A stretch of 64,000 nt of DNA from RGIG4034 sp045628945. Lineage in GTDB: Bacteria; Bacillota; Clostridia; Lachnospirales; Lachnospiraceae. The stretch covers positions 1 to 64,000 of the forward strand of contig JAZQQG010000024.1 in NCBI GenBank assembly GCA_045628945.1, in the 5' to 3' direction. The position numbers and the translations under genes are program-made. Of this stretch, positions 1 to 7,910 are shown piece by piece. Under the pieces are notes generated by a model. The model was not told the DNA's origin. It did no database searches and worked only from the letters and a program-made list of their open reading frames with translations. Positions within the stretch are counted from its first letter, which is position 1. Every line of letters starts with the position of its first letter.

Positions 1-350
1 ACGGTGCCTAAGTAACGACGGCGAAACACGCCCCGTCGAACCGATTCCACCGTACTCCGCCCGAAATCCTGTTTACTACACACCGGCATACGCCTTCATG
101 CACCGCCCCTCTCGATCCCCACATCCCGGTGCATCCATCGAGACGATTGCGGATGGGGTTTCGTTAGCGGGGCGTGGAGGCGAATCTCCAAGGACCGTTT
201 TTGACCGTCGTTCCTTTGGTCCTGTCCTTTAGGACCTTATGGAACGCGACGTGTCAGATCCGAGCGAAAGCGTGTCCGCGGGATCGCCTCTATGCACCGC
301 CCCACCCGGAAACCATCCTCATTATGTCGCGATTATACACCTACAATGTA

Positions 351-494
351 TTTTATGCAACATTTATTTATTTTTATGCATATATTCATCTTTTTATGCA
401 TCCTCTCCCCCTCGGATTCGGGTTGCAAAACGTCGCATTTTGGTATATATTATTGACAGATACTCGTAATTTTGTATCGATGCGTTTTTATGCA
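351..494. repeat. Four copies of TTTTATGCA
   Basis: Exact TTTTATGCA occurs at 351-359, 372-380, 392-400 and 486-494. The first three are spaced 21 and 20 bases, about two helical turns, so they face the same side of the DNA. The last lies just before the SD of the DUF1294 gene. This arrangement resembles an array of regulator binding sites. No known regulator is assigned. Confidence 0.6.
453..480 (+). promoter_or_regulatory. Possible sigma-A promoter for the DUF1294 operon
   Basis: A perfect -35 TTGACA lies at 453-458. The best -10 is the weak TATCGA at 475-480 with a 16-base spacer. The start codon follows at 511. Confidence 0.35.
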
Positions 495-510
495 TGATTA
501 AAGGGGAAAC

Positions 511-807
511 ATGAAAATTTTCACAGTATTCATTATCATTTACCTGGTCCTGGTAAATTTGTTAGGGTTTGCCTTGATGGGGATTGATAAGAAGCGTGCC
601 GTTCGTCACGCCTGGCGAATCTCTGAGGCCACGCTCTTTCTTACTGCGATTCTCGGCGGAAGCATCGGCTCGATTGTCGGGATGCAGCATTTCCGTCACA
701 AGACGAAACACCTAAGCTTCGTAATCGGAATGCCACTCATTTTGATTCTTCAGGTCGTTGCGGTAGTTCTGATTCATTTATTACCGATTGAGTTCGGCGT
801 GTACTAA
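511..807 (+). CDS. DUF1294 family small membrane protein
   Basis: A 98-residue membrane protein of the DUF1294 (YsdA-like) family, function unknown. Recognition rests on the family pattern seen here: a first hydrophobic helix (about residues 3-24) ending in MGIDKKRA, then WRISEATL, the glycine-rich LGGSIGSIVGM and the signature FRHKTKH, followed by a last hydrophobic helix (about 70-92). Length matches the family. The start at 511 has an AAAGGGG SD a few bases upstream. It heads a probable three-gene unit with the LytTR regulator and the DUF5721 gene; the gap to the next gene is 47 bases. Confidence 0.85.
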   Translation: MKIFTVFIIIYLVLVNLLGFALMGIDKKRAVRHAWRISEATLFLTAILGGSIGSIVGMQHFRHKTKHLSFVIGMPLILILQVVAVVLIHLLPIEFGVY

Positions 808-821
808 ATACTTCATTTCGC

Positions 822-857
822 AGGGAGGCGCGTGTTTGACACGCGAATGGATGGATG
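822..857 (+). promoter_or_regulatory. Ribosome binding site interrupted by a hairpin
   Basis: A strong SD, AGGGAGG at 822-828, is separated from the ATG at 855 by 26 bases, too far for normal initiation. Between them lies a perfect 7-base-pair hairpin, CGCGTGT (829-835) and ACACGCG (839-845) with loop TTG. Folding it leaves nine bases between SD and start. No other in-frame start with an SD exists. Confidence 0.55.
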
Positions 858-1586
858 CATATTGCAATTTGTGATGACAATATCGCCGACAGAAAACAGT
901 CCGAACGTCTCTTGGGTCGTGAGGCGGATCGACGCCGAAATGATCGGGAGGCAATCTATATCGACTCCTATGGGAATACTGCGGCTTTGCTCCACTCTCC
1001 CATGATCTACAATATGTTTCTGATCGATTATCACAGTGAAGGCAAGACCAGTCTGGATGTTATCCGCGCCCTTCGCGAAGCAGGCGTTGTCGCACCCATC
1101 TGGGTTCTTGGTTCCTCGGAGCCGGATTTTCTCGAGGCGTACAAAAAAGAATCCTTCGAAGATGTATTCTATATGGCAAAACCCATCGTTCGCGAAGATT
1201 TGACCGCGGCAGTCGATAAGGCTTATGAGTTTGCAGCCCTTGTGAAACCGCCGATTGAAGTTCGCGGTCTGGACGATACCATCTACATCGATGCCGACGA
1301 ACTGCTCTATGTCCACTGCTACGACAAACAGGTCGAAGTCCATCGTGCGAACGGCGATATCGATACGCTCATCGGGGACTACGACGAAACCTTTCATTCT
1401 TTTGAAAACAATCTGCGTTTTCTTTTGGCACGCAAGCGCTATATCATTAATCGTACCTTTCTTGCGAAGCTCAGTCTGTTTCGCATTACTCTTACCAACG
1501 AGGATTCCTTCTACATCGATCCGGTTACCTTCTTCAAGGTAAAACGTCGAATCAAGCAGGGCATCCGTTCCGGAGGACACTCATGA
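855..1586 (+). CDS. LytTR-family response regulator (AgrA/LytR type)
   Basis: A 243-residue two-component response regulator. The receiver domain spans about residues 1-125, with acidic D7/D8, the phospho-acceptor D58 in FLID, a serine pair near 87-88 and the conserved lysine K109 in MAKP. A LytTR-like DNA-binding domain follows at about 135-235. Members of this class bind direct repeats upstream of their targets. No histidine kinase is adjacent, so the partner is elsewhere. The SD lies across a hairpin (see separate entry). The stop overlaps the next start by four bases (ATGA), indicating translational coupling with the DUF5721 gene. The TTTTATGCA repeats upstream of the operon are possible autoregulatory sites, but that is inference. 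Confidence 0.85.
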   Translation: MHIAICDDNIADRKQSERLLGREADRRRNDREAIYIDSYGNTAALLHSPMIYNMFLIDYHSEGKTSLDVIRALREAGVVAPIWVLGSSEPDFLEAYKKESFEDVFYMAKPIVREDLTAAVDKAYEFAALVKPPIEVRGLDDTIYIDADELLYVHCYDKQVEVHRANGDIDTLIGDYDETFHSFENNLRFLLARKRYIINRTFLAKLSLFRITLTNEDSFYIDPVTFFKVKRRIKQGIRSGGHS

Positions 1587-2086
1587 ATCGAATTGAAATC
1601 GCACAATCCGGTAGATTGATGGCCGCACTTCTCGGTGGGGCTTCTTTTGATGCATTTTCTTTTATTGAGGCCGACTTAATGCTATCCAACCACATCCACC
1701 TGGATGGTGAGATTCTCTGGGATTTCTATAAGCAGGATGACACCGCCGAGATTTTGAACGAGCTGGCTTCCGACGGCACTCCTGCAAGAAAGTACTCACG
1801 TTGGGAAGAGGTCCGTCCCATGCTTTTTTCCCTGATTAAGGGCAAAAAATTACCTCTCCGGTGCAAGTTTGTCTTACATGCCCCCAAAGAGGTAATGAAT
1901 TCATTATTGGCGTCGGAGCAGAACTCCGTTCCGACCGATGCGGTCAACAGTCTTGTTATGACGATTCTCTACAGCGAGGGAAAGGCTTCCGTTACCACCG
2001 CAACCAACCTAAACACTTTTCTTCCGGACAAAAGTCTTGAGAATCTGTGGGACGGTTATGTGGAAAAGCTTCTCTCGTCCTTCTAG
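1583..2086 (+). CDS. DUF5721 family protein
   Basis: A 167-residue soluble protein that I recognise as DUF5721, a family of unknown function common in Lachnospiraceae. Matching features are DAFSFIEADL near the start, the central RWEEVRPMLFSLIKGKKLPL and the C-terminal FLPDKSLENLWDGYV. It has no signal peptide or membrane segment. Its start overlaps the response regulator stop (ATGA), so the two are probably co-translated. Its stop TAG (2084-2086) shares the palindrome CTAG with the stop of the convergent lipoprotein gene, leaving no intergenic terminator. Confidence 0.8.
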   Translation: MNRIEIAQSGRLMAALLGGASFDAFSFIEADLMLSNHIHLDGEILWDFYKQDDTAEILNELASDGTPARKYSRWEEVRPMLFSLIKGKKLPLRCKFVLHAPKEVMNSLLASEQNSVPTDAVNSLVMTILYSEGKASVTTATNLNTFLPDKSLENLWDGYVEKLLSSF

Positions 2087-3168
2087 AAGAACAGATCTCC
2101 AAGGTCATCCAGATTCAAATCAAGGAACTGATCCAGCATGTCGTATACACCGTCCAACAGTACCAGTCCGGTAGTGTCCGTGTAATCATAGATCAACACC
2201 GAATCCAAGCCCGACCCCGTAAAGTCATCATAGGAAGGAATTACGGCAAGCAATGCAATTTTCTTGGTTTTCGGATCATAATGGGTAATTCCCATATCAA
2301 TCATATCATTGCAACCGTCGCCATAGGTCAGGCAAAGAATCACCTCGCAGTTTCCATCCAGATCGTAATCCATGTACATGTACTTATATCCGCTGTATAC
2401 ACGACCTTTCATAAAGGAGCAGGACGCCACGAAGTTCTTCATATTGGCAACCAGTTCATAATTTGCTTCCCGAATTGCATCATGATTGTTTTCAATTTTG
2501 CTACCGTAGTAGGCGATTACGCTGTCGAAGTTCGTCCAGTCAAAGGTCGAGAAATCGAAATCTCCGTAGGGATTGAAGACCTCTACCAGTTCGAAATCAT
2601 TCTCATAGAAGAGATAACGGTATCCCGGAAGAATATCCATCTCCTCCTCACCGGACATATAAGAAACATGGACCTTACCTTCGGTTACGGCCACCGAAGT
2701 ATAATCACTCTCGGCATTGTATTCCACGCTAAACTCGGTACCGCGAACACTGATTACCGCATTAGGCGTCGAAACCTCAAAGGTAGAATCCCCATTCAAC
2801 TTCTCATCAATATCAAAAAGGGCCTTACCGTCGAGGACGTTAATCCGAACGCGTCCCTTGTTGGAATTGCCGGTCGCACTGACTTTAAAAGTCGTTCCGG
2901 CCTCCGCAGCCACATACTTTGCCGAATCCAACAATAACGTCAGACGGGAAGAATCTCCTACGGTCACGGTATCCTCCGTATAGAGATGCATTCCCTCTAC
3001 CACATCGCGGGGATCATTCTCAAGGGGATGCTGTACAGATACATTTCCCAGTGCCTCCTGTACCTGAATGACACGGAAACCGTCCTTTTTGCCACATCCT
3101 GCAAGGAAAAAAGCACCGACGCAGATAAACGCGGTTGCCAGGCTCTTTACGAACAATCTCTTACTCAT
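2083..3168 (-). CDS. FecR-domain lipoprotein
   Basis: A 361-residue predicted lipoprotein: a basic, hydrophobic signal with lipobox LAGC puts the lipidated cysteine at 25. Residues about 35-175 form a FecR-like beta domain (GNVSVQ, LTLLLDSAKYVAAEAGTTF, FEVSTPNAVISVRGTEFSVE). In Gram-positives this domain occurs in surface or sensory proteins and is not proof of iron sensing. The C-terminal half is acidic and contains DYDLDGNCEV, resembling a calcium-loop or FG-GAP-like segment. It follows the FliB-family gene by 17 bases, so both are probably co-transcribed. It converges on and overlaps the DUF5721 gene by four bases. Ligand unknown. Confidence 0.75.
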   Translation of the reverse strand: MSKRLFVKSLATAFICVGAFFLAGCGKKDGFRVIQVQEALGNVSVQHPLENDPRDVVEGMHLYTEDTVTVGDSSRLTLLLDSAKYVAAEAGTTFKVSATGNSNKGRVRINVLDGKALFDIDEKLNGDSTFEVSTPNAVISVRGTEFSVEYNAESDYTSVAVTEGKVHVSYMSGEEEMDILPGYRYLFYENDFELVEVFNPYGDFDFSTFDWTNFDSVIAYYGSKIENNHDAIREANYELVANMKNFVASCSFMKGRVYSGYKYMYMDYDLDGNCEVILCLTYGDGCNDMIDMGITHYDPKTKKIALLAVIPSYDDFTGSGLDSVLIYDYTDTTGLVLLDGVYDMLDQFLDLNLDDLGDLFF

Positions 3169-3185
3169 TTTCTTATCCTCTCTAT

Positions 3186-4295
3186 CTATCGCGGCATTGT
3201 GCCGTCATAATAATCCTCTAATGCATTCAGATTCTCATCCGAATGCTCAATCTCTCTGGCATAGCGGTACACAACGGAAATCATGGTATCTGTATCGTTC
3301 TCCTCGCTTCGCAATGCAAAATAGATACAATAAATAAATACCACACTATATACCGATAGTGCAACCTTAGAATAAATCATATCATCATATACTGCCCCAA
3401 GATAATAAGTATATAAGAAAAACATCAGAAGTTTTTCCATCTGAATACTCTCACGCTCCGATAATTCTCTTGAAAGCATACTCGGAATATTAAGCTCACA
3501 GCCTGCGCCAAACACCCGCTCCCAGGTCCTGTCAAGGCATTCCACCCACTGTGGGTTAAGATGTTCCAGTTCATAAAGTGTAGAAAAAGAATTACGAATC
3601 GTCTCAGCAGTTAACATAACTTTATCGCGTATATCTGCTTCTTCGCATATTTCTGCTTTTTCGTATATGTATCCTTTACTACACCTCTTCTCTGCCATAG
3701 CGCCCTCTCTCCAGGTCTGGAGCGCATCATACTCTCCCTCGTCAAGAGCAAGTTGCAGATACTTCGCACCCTGCAGAATCCGCTCCAAGCGTTCTCCCAC
3801 AGAGCAGGTGCGATCTGTCGCAATCTCATAGAGTCCTTCCCGACTCTCGCAGAGACCGGAATAAAGAAGGAAATCAAACTCTTCAAAGGAATCGTCCACC
3901 TCCTCATCGCTCCATTCCACGAATTCCATAGGGGCGGGATCGGTAAGCAAAAGCCTAGCACACTCCGGACAGGAGATGGACAGAGAATACTCTCTCTCAT
4001 CCTCATATTCCTCAATATGACGGGGATATCGGTGACAGGTCTCACAGAGGATTTCTTCTCCCTTCGCCGCTTGAAGTTTACATAAGTTATCTTCACGTAA
4101 CATACTGCACCGGCCGTTTCTTTGAAGGAAGCAGGCTTCCTCCCAGTCAATTTCCCTATCCAATTCCGGCATCTTTCGGTATCTTGCCAAGCTCTCCTCA
4201 TCAATCATAATCTGCCAGCCGATACAACAGCTCTCCGGGCAGTCTCCCGCAATGCAGCGGAAAGAATCATAATCTTTTGTCTTACGATAGATCAT
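3186..4295 (-). CDS. FliB-family (flagellin lysine-N-methylase-like) cysteine-cluster protein
   Basis: A 369-residue protein of the FliB/YkgJ-like group. The N-terminus has the cysteine pattern C-x4-C-x3-CC (CIAGDCPESCC, then GW), further cysteines in CSMLREDNLC and CETCHRYPR, and a later CPEC. In Salmonella FliB methylates flagellin lysines and depends on its metal-binding cysteines. Many Firmicute homologues occur without flagellar neighbours, as here, so the substrate is unknown. I chose the ATG at 4295 because GGAGAA lies just upstream; the longer frame to 4373 would begin inside a transcription terminator. The FecR-domain lipoprotein follows 17 bases downstream. Confidence 0.75.
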   Translation of the reverse strand: MIYRKTKDYDSFRCIAGDCPESCCIGWQIMIDEESLARYRKMPELDREIDWEEACFLQRNGRCSMLREDNLCKLQAAKGEEILCETCHRYPRHIEEYEDEREYSLSISCPECARLLLTDPAPMEFVEWSDEEVDDSFEEFDFLLYSGLCESREGLYEIATDRTCSVGERLERILQGAKYLQLALDEGEYDALQTWREGAMAEKRCSKGYIYEKAEICEEADIRDKVMLTAETIRNSFSTLYELEHLNPQWVECLDRTWERVFGAGCELNIPSMLSRELSERESIQMEKLLMFFLYTYYLGAVYDDMIYSKVALSVYSVVFIYCIYFALRSEENDTDTMISVVYRYAREIEHSDENLNALEDYYDGTMPR

Positions 4296-4321
4296 TGCGT
4301 TTCTCCAAATTGCTTTTCTCC

Positions 4322-4359
4322 AAAAACAACCCGGCTCCGAGAATATTCTCGAAACCGGG
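4322..4359 (-). terminator. Rho-independent terminator after the large lipoprotein gene
   Basis: On the minus strand an imperfect stem bounded by CCCGG and CCGGG (4330-4359) with inner arms around GAGAATATTCTC is followed by TTGTTTTT (4329-4322). It lies 48 bases after the lipoprotein stop at 4407. Confidence 0.75.
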
Positions 4360-4406
4360 CAGTATTCTATCAATCTGTATTCCGTATAATCCGATAACCG
4401 GTCTAC

Positions 4407-6290
4407 TTAGTAAGTCACTACTCTCTGCATATCATAACGATGGGTTATGGTCTTATCTGCGGTAAAGCTTGTGTAATTGTCCATAGAAATCTTTACATTA
4501 CGGAAGTCCTCAACCATATATCGATACTGGGTCAGGACTGCCTCTTCCGCAGTAAACTCAATTACGGTTACATCTACATAATAGATATCATCCCAGCTCT
4601 CATAGTAAGTAAGCATCTTGAATGTATTGCCTTCATAACGCACCTCACCCAGCGTTGTATCCAGATCTTCGGCATAGAAGCTTATCGATGCACCGATATA
4701 GTTGCTATATACCGACAGGCTGGTGTACATGGAAGAATTCTGTATATCAATACTGCGATGATCACCGTTAGGAATATTCACAAAGAGACGGATAAATTCC
4801 TTGGGCATATTCTGAGCAGGCTTATACGGCTTCGACATATAAATGTAAGAAACATAGTCGCCCTCATGATAGTAGTAATAAGCATAATGAGCACCTTCAT
4901 AACAGTTATAATTATCAAAGTATACCATTTCCGACTTCTTTCTGGGAGAAGCAGACGATGTATAGTAGAAATGATTATCCTCTACATAGACACCCTTATA
5001 ATATTCATACTTTGAATACTCTTTATATACCTTCTGTGCATCATTAGCGGATTCAAAATCAATACGAATCCTCCAATCAATACACATATTGTTAGCATCA
5101 AAGGAATACAAATTATATTCTACACAGGGCAGTTCCTGATACTCATCCCCGATATACCCCCAGAAAGAGCCCTTTCTTACAGTAAGAAGATAGTCATCGG
5201 TCGTAGCCGAAAAATAACCGGTATTATCCTGCATTGCCGTCGTTGCATAGCCGTAGGTATCCGAATCATCATAGTTTTCCGGCATTATCTTACTGCCTGC
5301 GTCAAGGGGTGTCAGAGAGCCGGACACATAACGACTGTTACTGCTGTCATTATAGTTAAAATAGTATTCCGCCATTCCGGATGCATTTCTTGTGTAAGAA
5401 ACAGAACCTCTGTTACTATTACCGGGAACCTCGATCTTGGCCTCCGTGAAGGATCCGTAATCATAGGTTACTTCATCATAGTTCATCTCTTCCATGAGGA
5501 ATACCTGAACCGCTCCCTCATATTCATAGCTTACTGTCAATGCGCCCTTATCACCTGCGATGATGTCTACAAAGCCATAGTGATATACTCCGGCATCGTA
5601 ATCATAATTGGAGAAAATGTACTCACCTGCCCAGATATCATGTGAGGAATTCGCCGGTACATATGACTTAACCTCTTCCATTACTACAGTCGTCAGAGCC
5701 GCTTCATCAATCTGTTCCAAGCGAAGCTTCCCCTGTCCGTACTGACCGTTTATCGTGCCTTCGTACTGATTGACGAAGATGGTGTAGGCCATGGAATCCT
5801 TCAGACGATTGGCAATTCCATCTGCCTCCAAATCCACTCCGTAGATTGTCTGGAAGGAATAGATGCTGGTATCATAGCTTCCCTTATTAATGGACTCCCA
5901 ATTATCCTCTGAAGCACGCCAGCCAAGAGATGCATAGTCGGAACTTAAGTTTAACTGCACAGCGCCATCCTCAAAGTCCACTATCAGAGAGCCCTTATTA
6001 TTCATAATTGCTTCACACTGAGGTCCCTGCACCTGCACATGAATCTTGTTGGGATTTACCACATAGATTACACAACTCATATCATTGTTTGAAGGGGTAG
6101 GAAGCATGGGATCCGGATCGATATCTCCACCAAAACCGTCTCCCCCGGGAAAAACAACCCCCGGATCATCCACAGAAGGAATCCCGATTGGAGGAAGCTC
6201 GGAGCCCCCACCGGACTTACTACCGCCACAGCCTATTAAAGATGCTGCCATTACCAGAGCCAGGATACCGCCTAATAGTCTTTTTTTCAT
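4407..6290 (-). CDS. Large uncharacterised lipoprotein
   Basis: A 627-residue predicted lipoprotein. The start at 6290 is chosen because AAAGGA lies nine bases upstream; an ATG six codons earlier has no SD. The signal ends in LIGC with the lipidated cysteine at 21. A Gly/Ser/Pro-rich linker (about 22-68) follows, typical of surface lipoproteins. The remainder is rich in Tyr, Asp and Asn and looks like repeated beta-strand units, with no domain I recognise. It lies 27 bases after the DUF1846 gene and is probably co-transcribed with it. Function unknown; a surface or substrate-binding role is a guess. Confidence 0.7.
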   Translation of the reverse strand: MKKRLLGGILALVMAASLIGCGGSKSGGGSELPPIGIPSVDDPGVVFPGGDGFGGDIDPDPMLPTPSNNDMSCVIYVVNPNKIHVQVQGPQCEAIMNNKGSLIVDFEDGAVQLNLSSDYASLGWRASEDNWESINKGSYDTSIYSFQTIYGVDLEADGIANRLKDSMAYTIFVNQYEGTINGQYGQGKLRLEQIDEAALTTVVMEEVKSYVPANSSHDIWAGEYIFSNYDYDAGVYHYGFVDIIAGDKGALTVSYEYEGAVQVFLMEEMNYDEVTYDYGSFTEAKIEVPGNSNRGSVSYTRNASGMAEYYFNYNDSSNSRYVSGSLTPLDAGSKIMPENYDDSDTYGYATTAMQDNTGYFSATTDDYLLTVRKGSFWGYIGDEYQELPCVEYNLYSFDANNMCIDWRIRIDFESANDAQKVYKEYSKYEYYKGVYVEDNHFYYTSSASPRKKSEMVYFDNYNCYEGAHYAYYYYHEGDYVSYIYMSKPYKPAQNMPKEFIRLFVNIPNGDHRSIDIQNSSMYTSLSVYSNYIGASISFYAEDLDTTLGEVRYEGNTFKMLTYYESWDDIYYVDVTVIEFTAEEAVLTQYRYMVEDFRNVKISMDNYTSFTADKTITHRYDMQRVVTY

Positions 6291-6317
6291 CCGTTTACAT
6301 CCTTTCATATCACAATA

Positions 6318-7778
6318 CTAATTTACATGGAACTTCTGATTGGTCTCATACTTCGGCTCACAGGTTAATCGAAGGCCAAGCTTTTTGAAGACTCTTTCAT
6401 CGACATTGGAGATCAGAACCGAACAATGCACTTCGCAATGATTCAGCTTCGGAACACATTCCAATGCTTTTTTCGCATCCTCATCGGTTAAGGAGCTTAA
6501 GGACAACGCCACCAGAATCTCATCGGTATGAAGTCTGGGATTCTTGCTCTTCAGATACTCGGTCTTCAGTGTCTGAATCGGGCGAATGGCCTCCGGATTA
6601 ATAATATTCTTATTATGGTCGATACCGGCCAGTTCCTTAAGAGCATTCAGAATTGCAGCCGCACTGGGGCCCAACAGATCCGAGGTCTTGCCGGTTACAA
6701 TTCTTCCATCCTCCAATTCGATGGCAATTGCCGCATGTCCGGTCTCTGCTTCTTTATCAAGGGCAGCCTTCACCACCTTACGATCCTCTACCGTAAGTCC
6801 TGCCTGCTTCATAAGAAGCTGTAACTTGTAGAGCGCCTCTTTGGATCCGCGACCACGCTTCAGATCACATTCGCCCTGATAGTATCTGCGGATAATCTCC
6901 TGATTGGAAGCTTCGCGACAGGCCTCATCATCAATGATACAGTTGCCTGCCATATTAACACCCATGTCTGTGGGGGATTTGTAAGGATTCGTTCCCAGAA
7001 TACTGGTAAGCATCGCATCCAGTACCGGATAAATCTCGATATCTCGGTTATAGTTGATGGTTGTCTCTCCATAAGCTTCCAAATGGAAGGGATCAATCAT
7101 ATTCACGTCATTCAAGTCGGCAGTTGCCGCTTCGTAGGCAATATTCACAGGATGCTTCAAGGGAATATTCCAGATAGGGAAGGTCTCAAACTTCGCATAT
7201 CCGGCCTTAATTCCATGCTTCTGCTCATTGTAGAGCTGAGACAGACAGGTTGCCATCTTACCGCTTCCGGGGCCTGGTGCCGTTACTACAACCAATGGAC
7301 GGGTGGTCTCGATGTAATCATTTTTTCCATAGCCCTGATCACTTACAATGTGCTCAATATTGCTGGGATATCCTTCAATCACATAATGGAGATAAGAACG
7401 AATTCCCAGCTCTGCCAAACGTTCACGGAAACGGTCTGCGGAAGCCTGTCCGGAATACTGGGTTACCACAACGCTTCCTACATAGAGTCCGATCTCGGTA
7501 AAGTTATCAATAAGACGAAGTACATCTGCCTCATAGGTAATTCCCAGATCACCACGCATCTTATTATTCTCAATGGCCGAGGCACTGATAACGATTACGA
7601 TTTCTGCCTGGTCTTTTAACTGTAATAGCATCTTAAGCTTACTGTCCGGCTGAAAGCCCGGCAACACTCTGGATGCATGATAATCGTCAAAGAGCTTACC
7701 GCCGAACTGCTTGATTCGATCGCGAATATGCTCCGACTGAATCTTCAGATATTTGTCATTATCAAAACCGATCTTCAT
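6318..7778 (-). CDS. DUF1846 (UPF0371) family protein
   Basis: A 486-residue cytoplasmic protein matching the full length of DUF1846/UPF0371. Recognisable features are the N-terminus GFDNDKYLKIQSEHI, the P-loop-like APGPGSGKMATC and FETFPIWNIPLKHPVN. Structures are known for the family but the biochemical role is not settled. The ATG at 7778 has a GGAG SD seven bases upstream. A good promoter lies at 7845-7873. The large lipoprotein gene follows after 27 bases, giving a two-gene unit ending at the terminator near 4322. Confidence 0.85.
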   Translation of the reverse strand: MKIGFDNDKYLKIQSEHIRDRIKQFGGKLFDDYHASRVLPGFQPDSKLKMLLQLKDQAEIVIVISASAIENNKMRGDLGITYEADVLRLIDNFTEIGLYVGSVVVTQYSGQASADRFRERLAELGIRSYLHYVIEGYPSNIEHIVSDQGYGKNDYIETTRPLVVVTAPGPGSGKMATCLSQLYNEQKHGIKAGYAKFETFPIWNIPLKHPVNIAYEAATADLNDVNMIDPFHLEAYGETTINYNRDIEIYPVLDAMLTSILGTNPYKSPTDMGVNMAGNCIIDDEACREASNQEIIRRYYQGECDLKRGRGSKEALYKLQLLMKQAGLTVEDRKVVKAALDKEAETGHAAIAIELEDGRIVTGKTSDLLGPSAAAILNALKELAGIDHNKNIINPEAIRPIQTLKTEYLKSKNPRLHTDEILVALSLSSLTDEDAKKALECVPKLNHCEVHCSVLISNVDERVFKKLGLRLTCEPKYETNQKFHVN

Positions 7779-7844
7779 TCCAATACTCCTATCCTGAATG
7801 GGTTCTCAAAACTCCATTCCCCTTATCATTACAATCACTGAATC

Positions 7845-7873
7845 ATTCTACCACAACATATAGTGGTCTTCAA
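7845..7873 (-). promoter_or_regulatory. Sigma-A promoter of the DUF1846 gene
   Basis: On the minus strand, -35 TTGAAG (7873-7868) and -10 TAGAAT (7850-7845) are separated by 17 bases. The start codon is about 67 bases downstream. Confidence 0.6.
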
Positions 7874-7910
7874 TATTTTTCATGATAAAAAAGTACAATG
7901 CATAGACCTT

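Larger units (their letters stand above)
1..510. other. Non-coding region with repeats, upstream of DUF1294 gene
   Basis: No credible gene: the open frames here lack ribosome sites and recognisable protein content. Positions 1-310 look more GC-rich than the following 200 bases and hold several short inverted repeats. These include a stem at about 15-44, a GGAG/CTCC stem near 175-189, and AGGACC arms at 191-196, 218-223 and 231-236 that could pair in alternative ways. A 19-base segment at 91-109 recurs at 285-303 with two differences (ATGCACCGCCCC is exact). Bases 311-500 are AT-rich and carry the TTTTATGCA copies. It may be the end of a transcript entering from the left or a structured leader for the gene at 511; I cannot tell which. 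Confidence 0.5.

Noticed and set aside
174..497. 107-codon frame at the left end
   Set aside because: No SD, repeat-driven composition, overlaps the promoter of the DUF1294 gene.
813..1580. Long minus-strand open frame opposite the LytTR regulator
   Set aside because: Shadow of a clear response regulator on the plus strand; no SD and no recognisable protein.
2047..2937. Long plus-strand frame opposite the FecR lipoprotein
   Set aside because: The minus strand encodes a lipoprotein with signal and FecR motifs; the plus frame has no homology pattern.
3186..4373. Longer FliB-family start at 4373
   Set aside because: It would begin within a strong terminator hairpin and has no SD; the ATG at 4295 has both SD and the family N-terminus.
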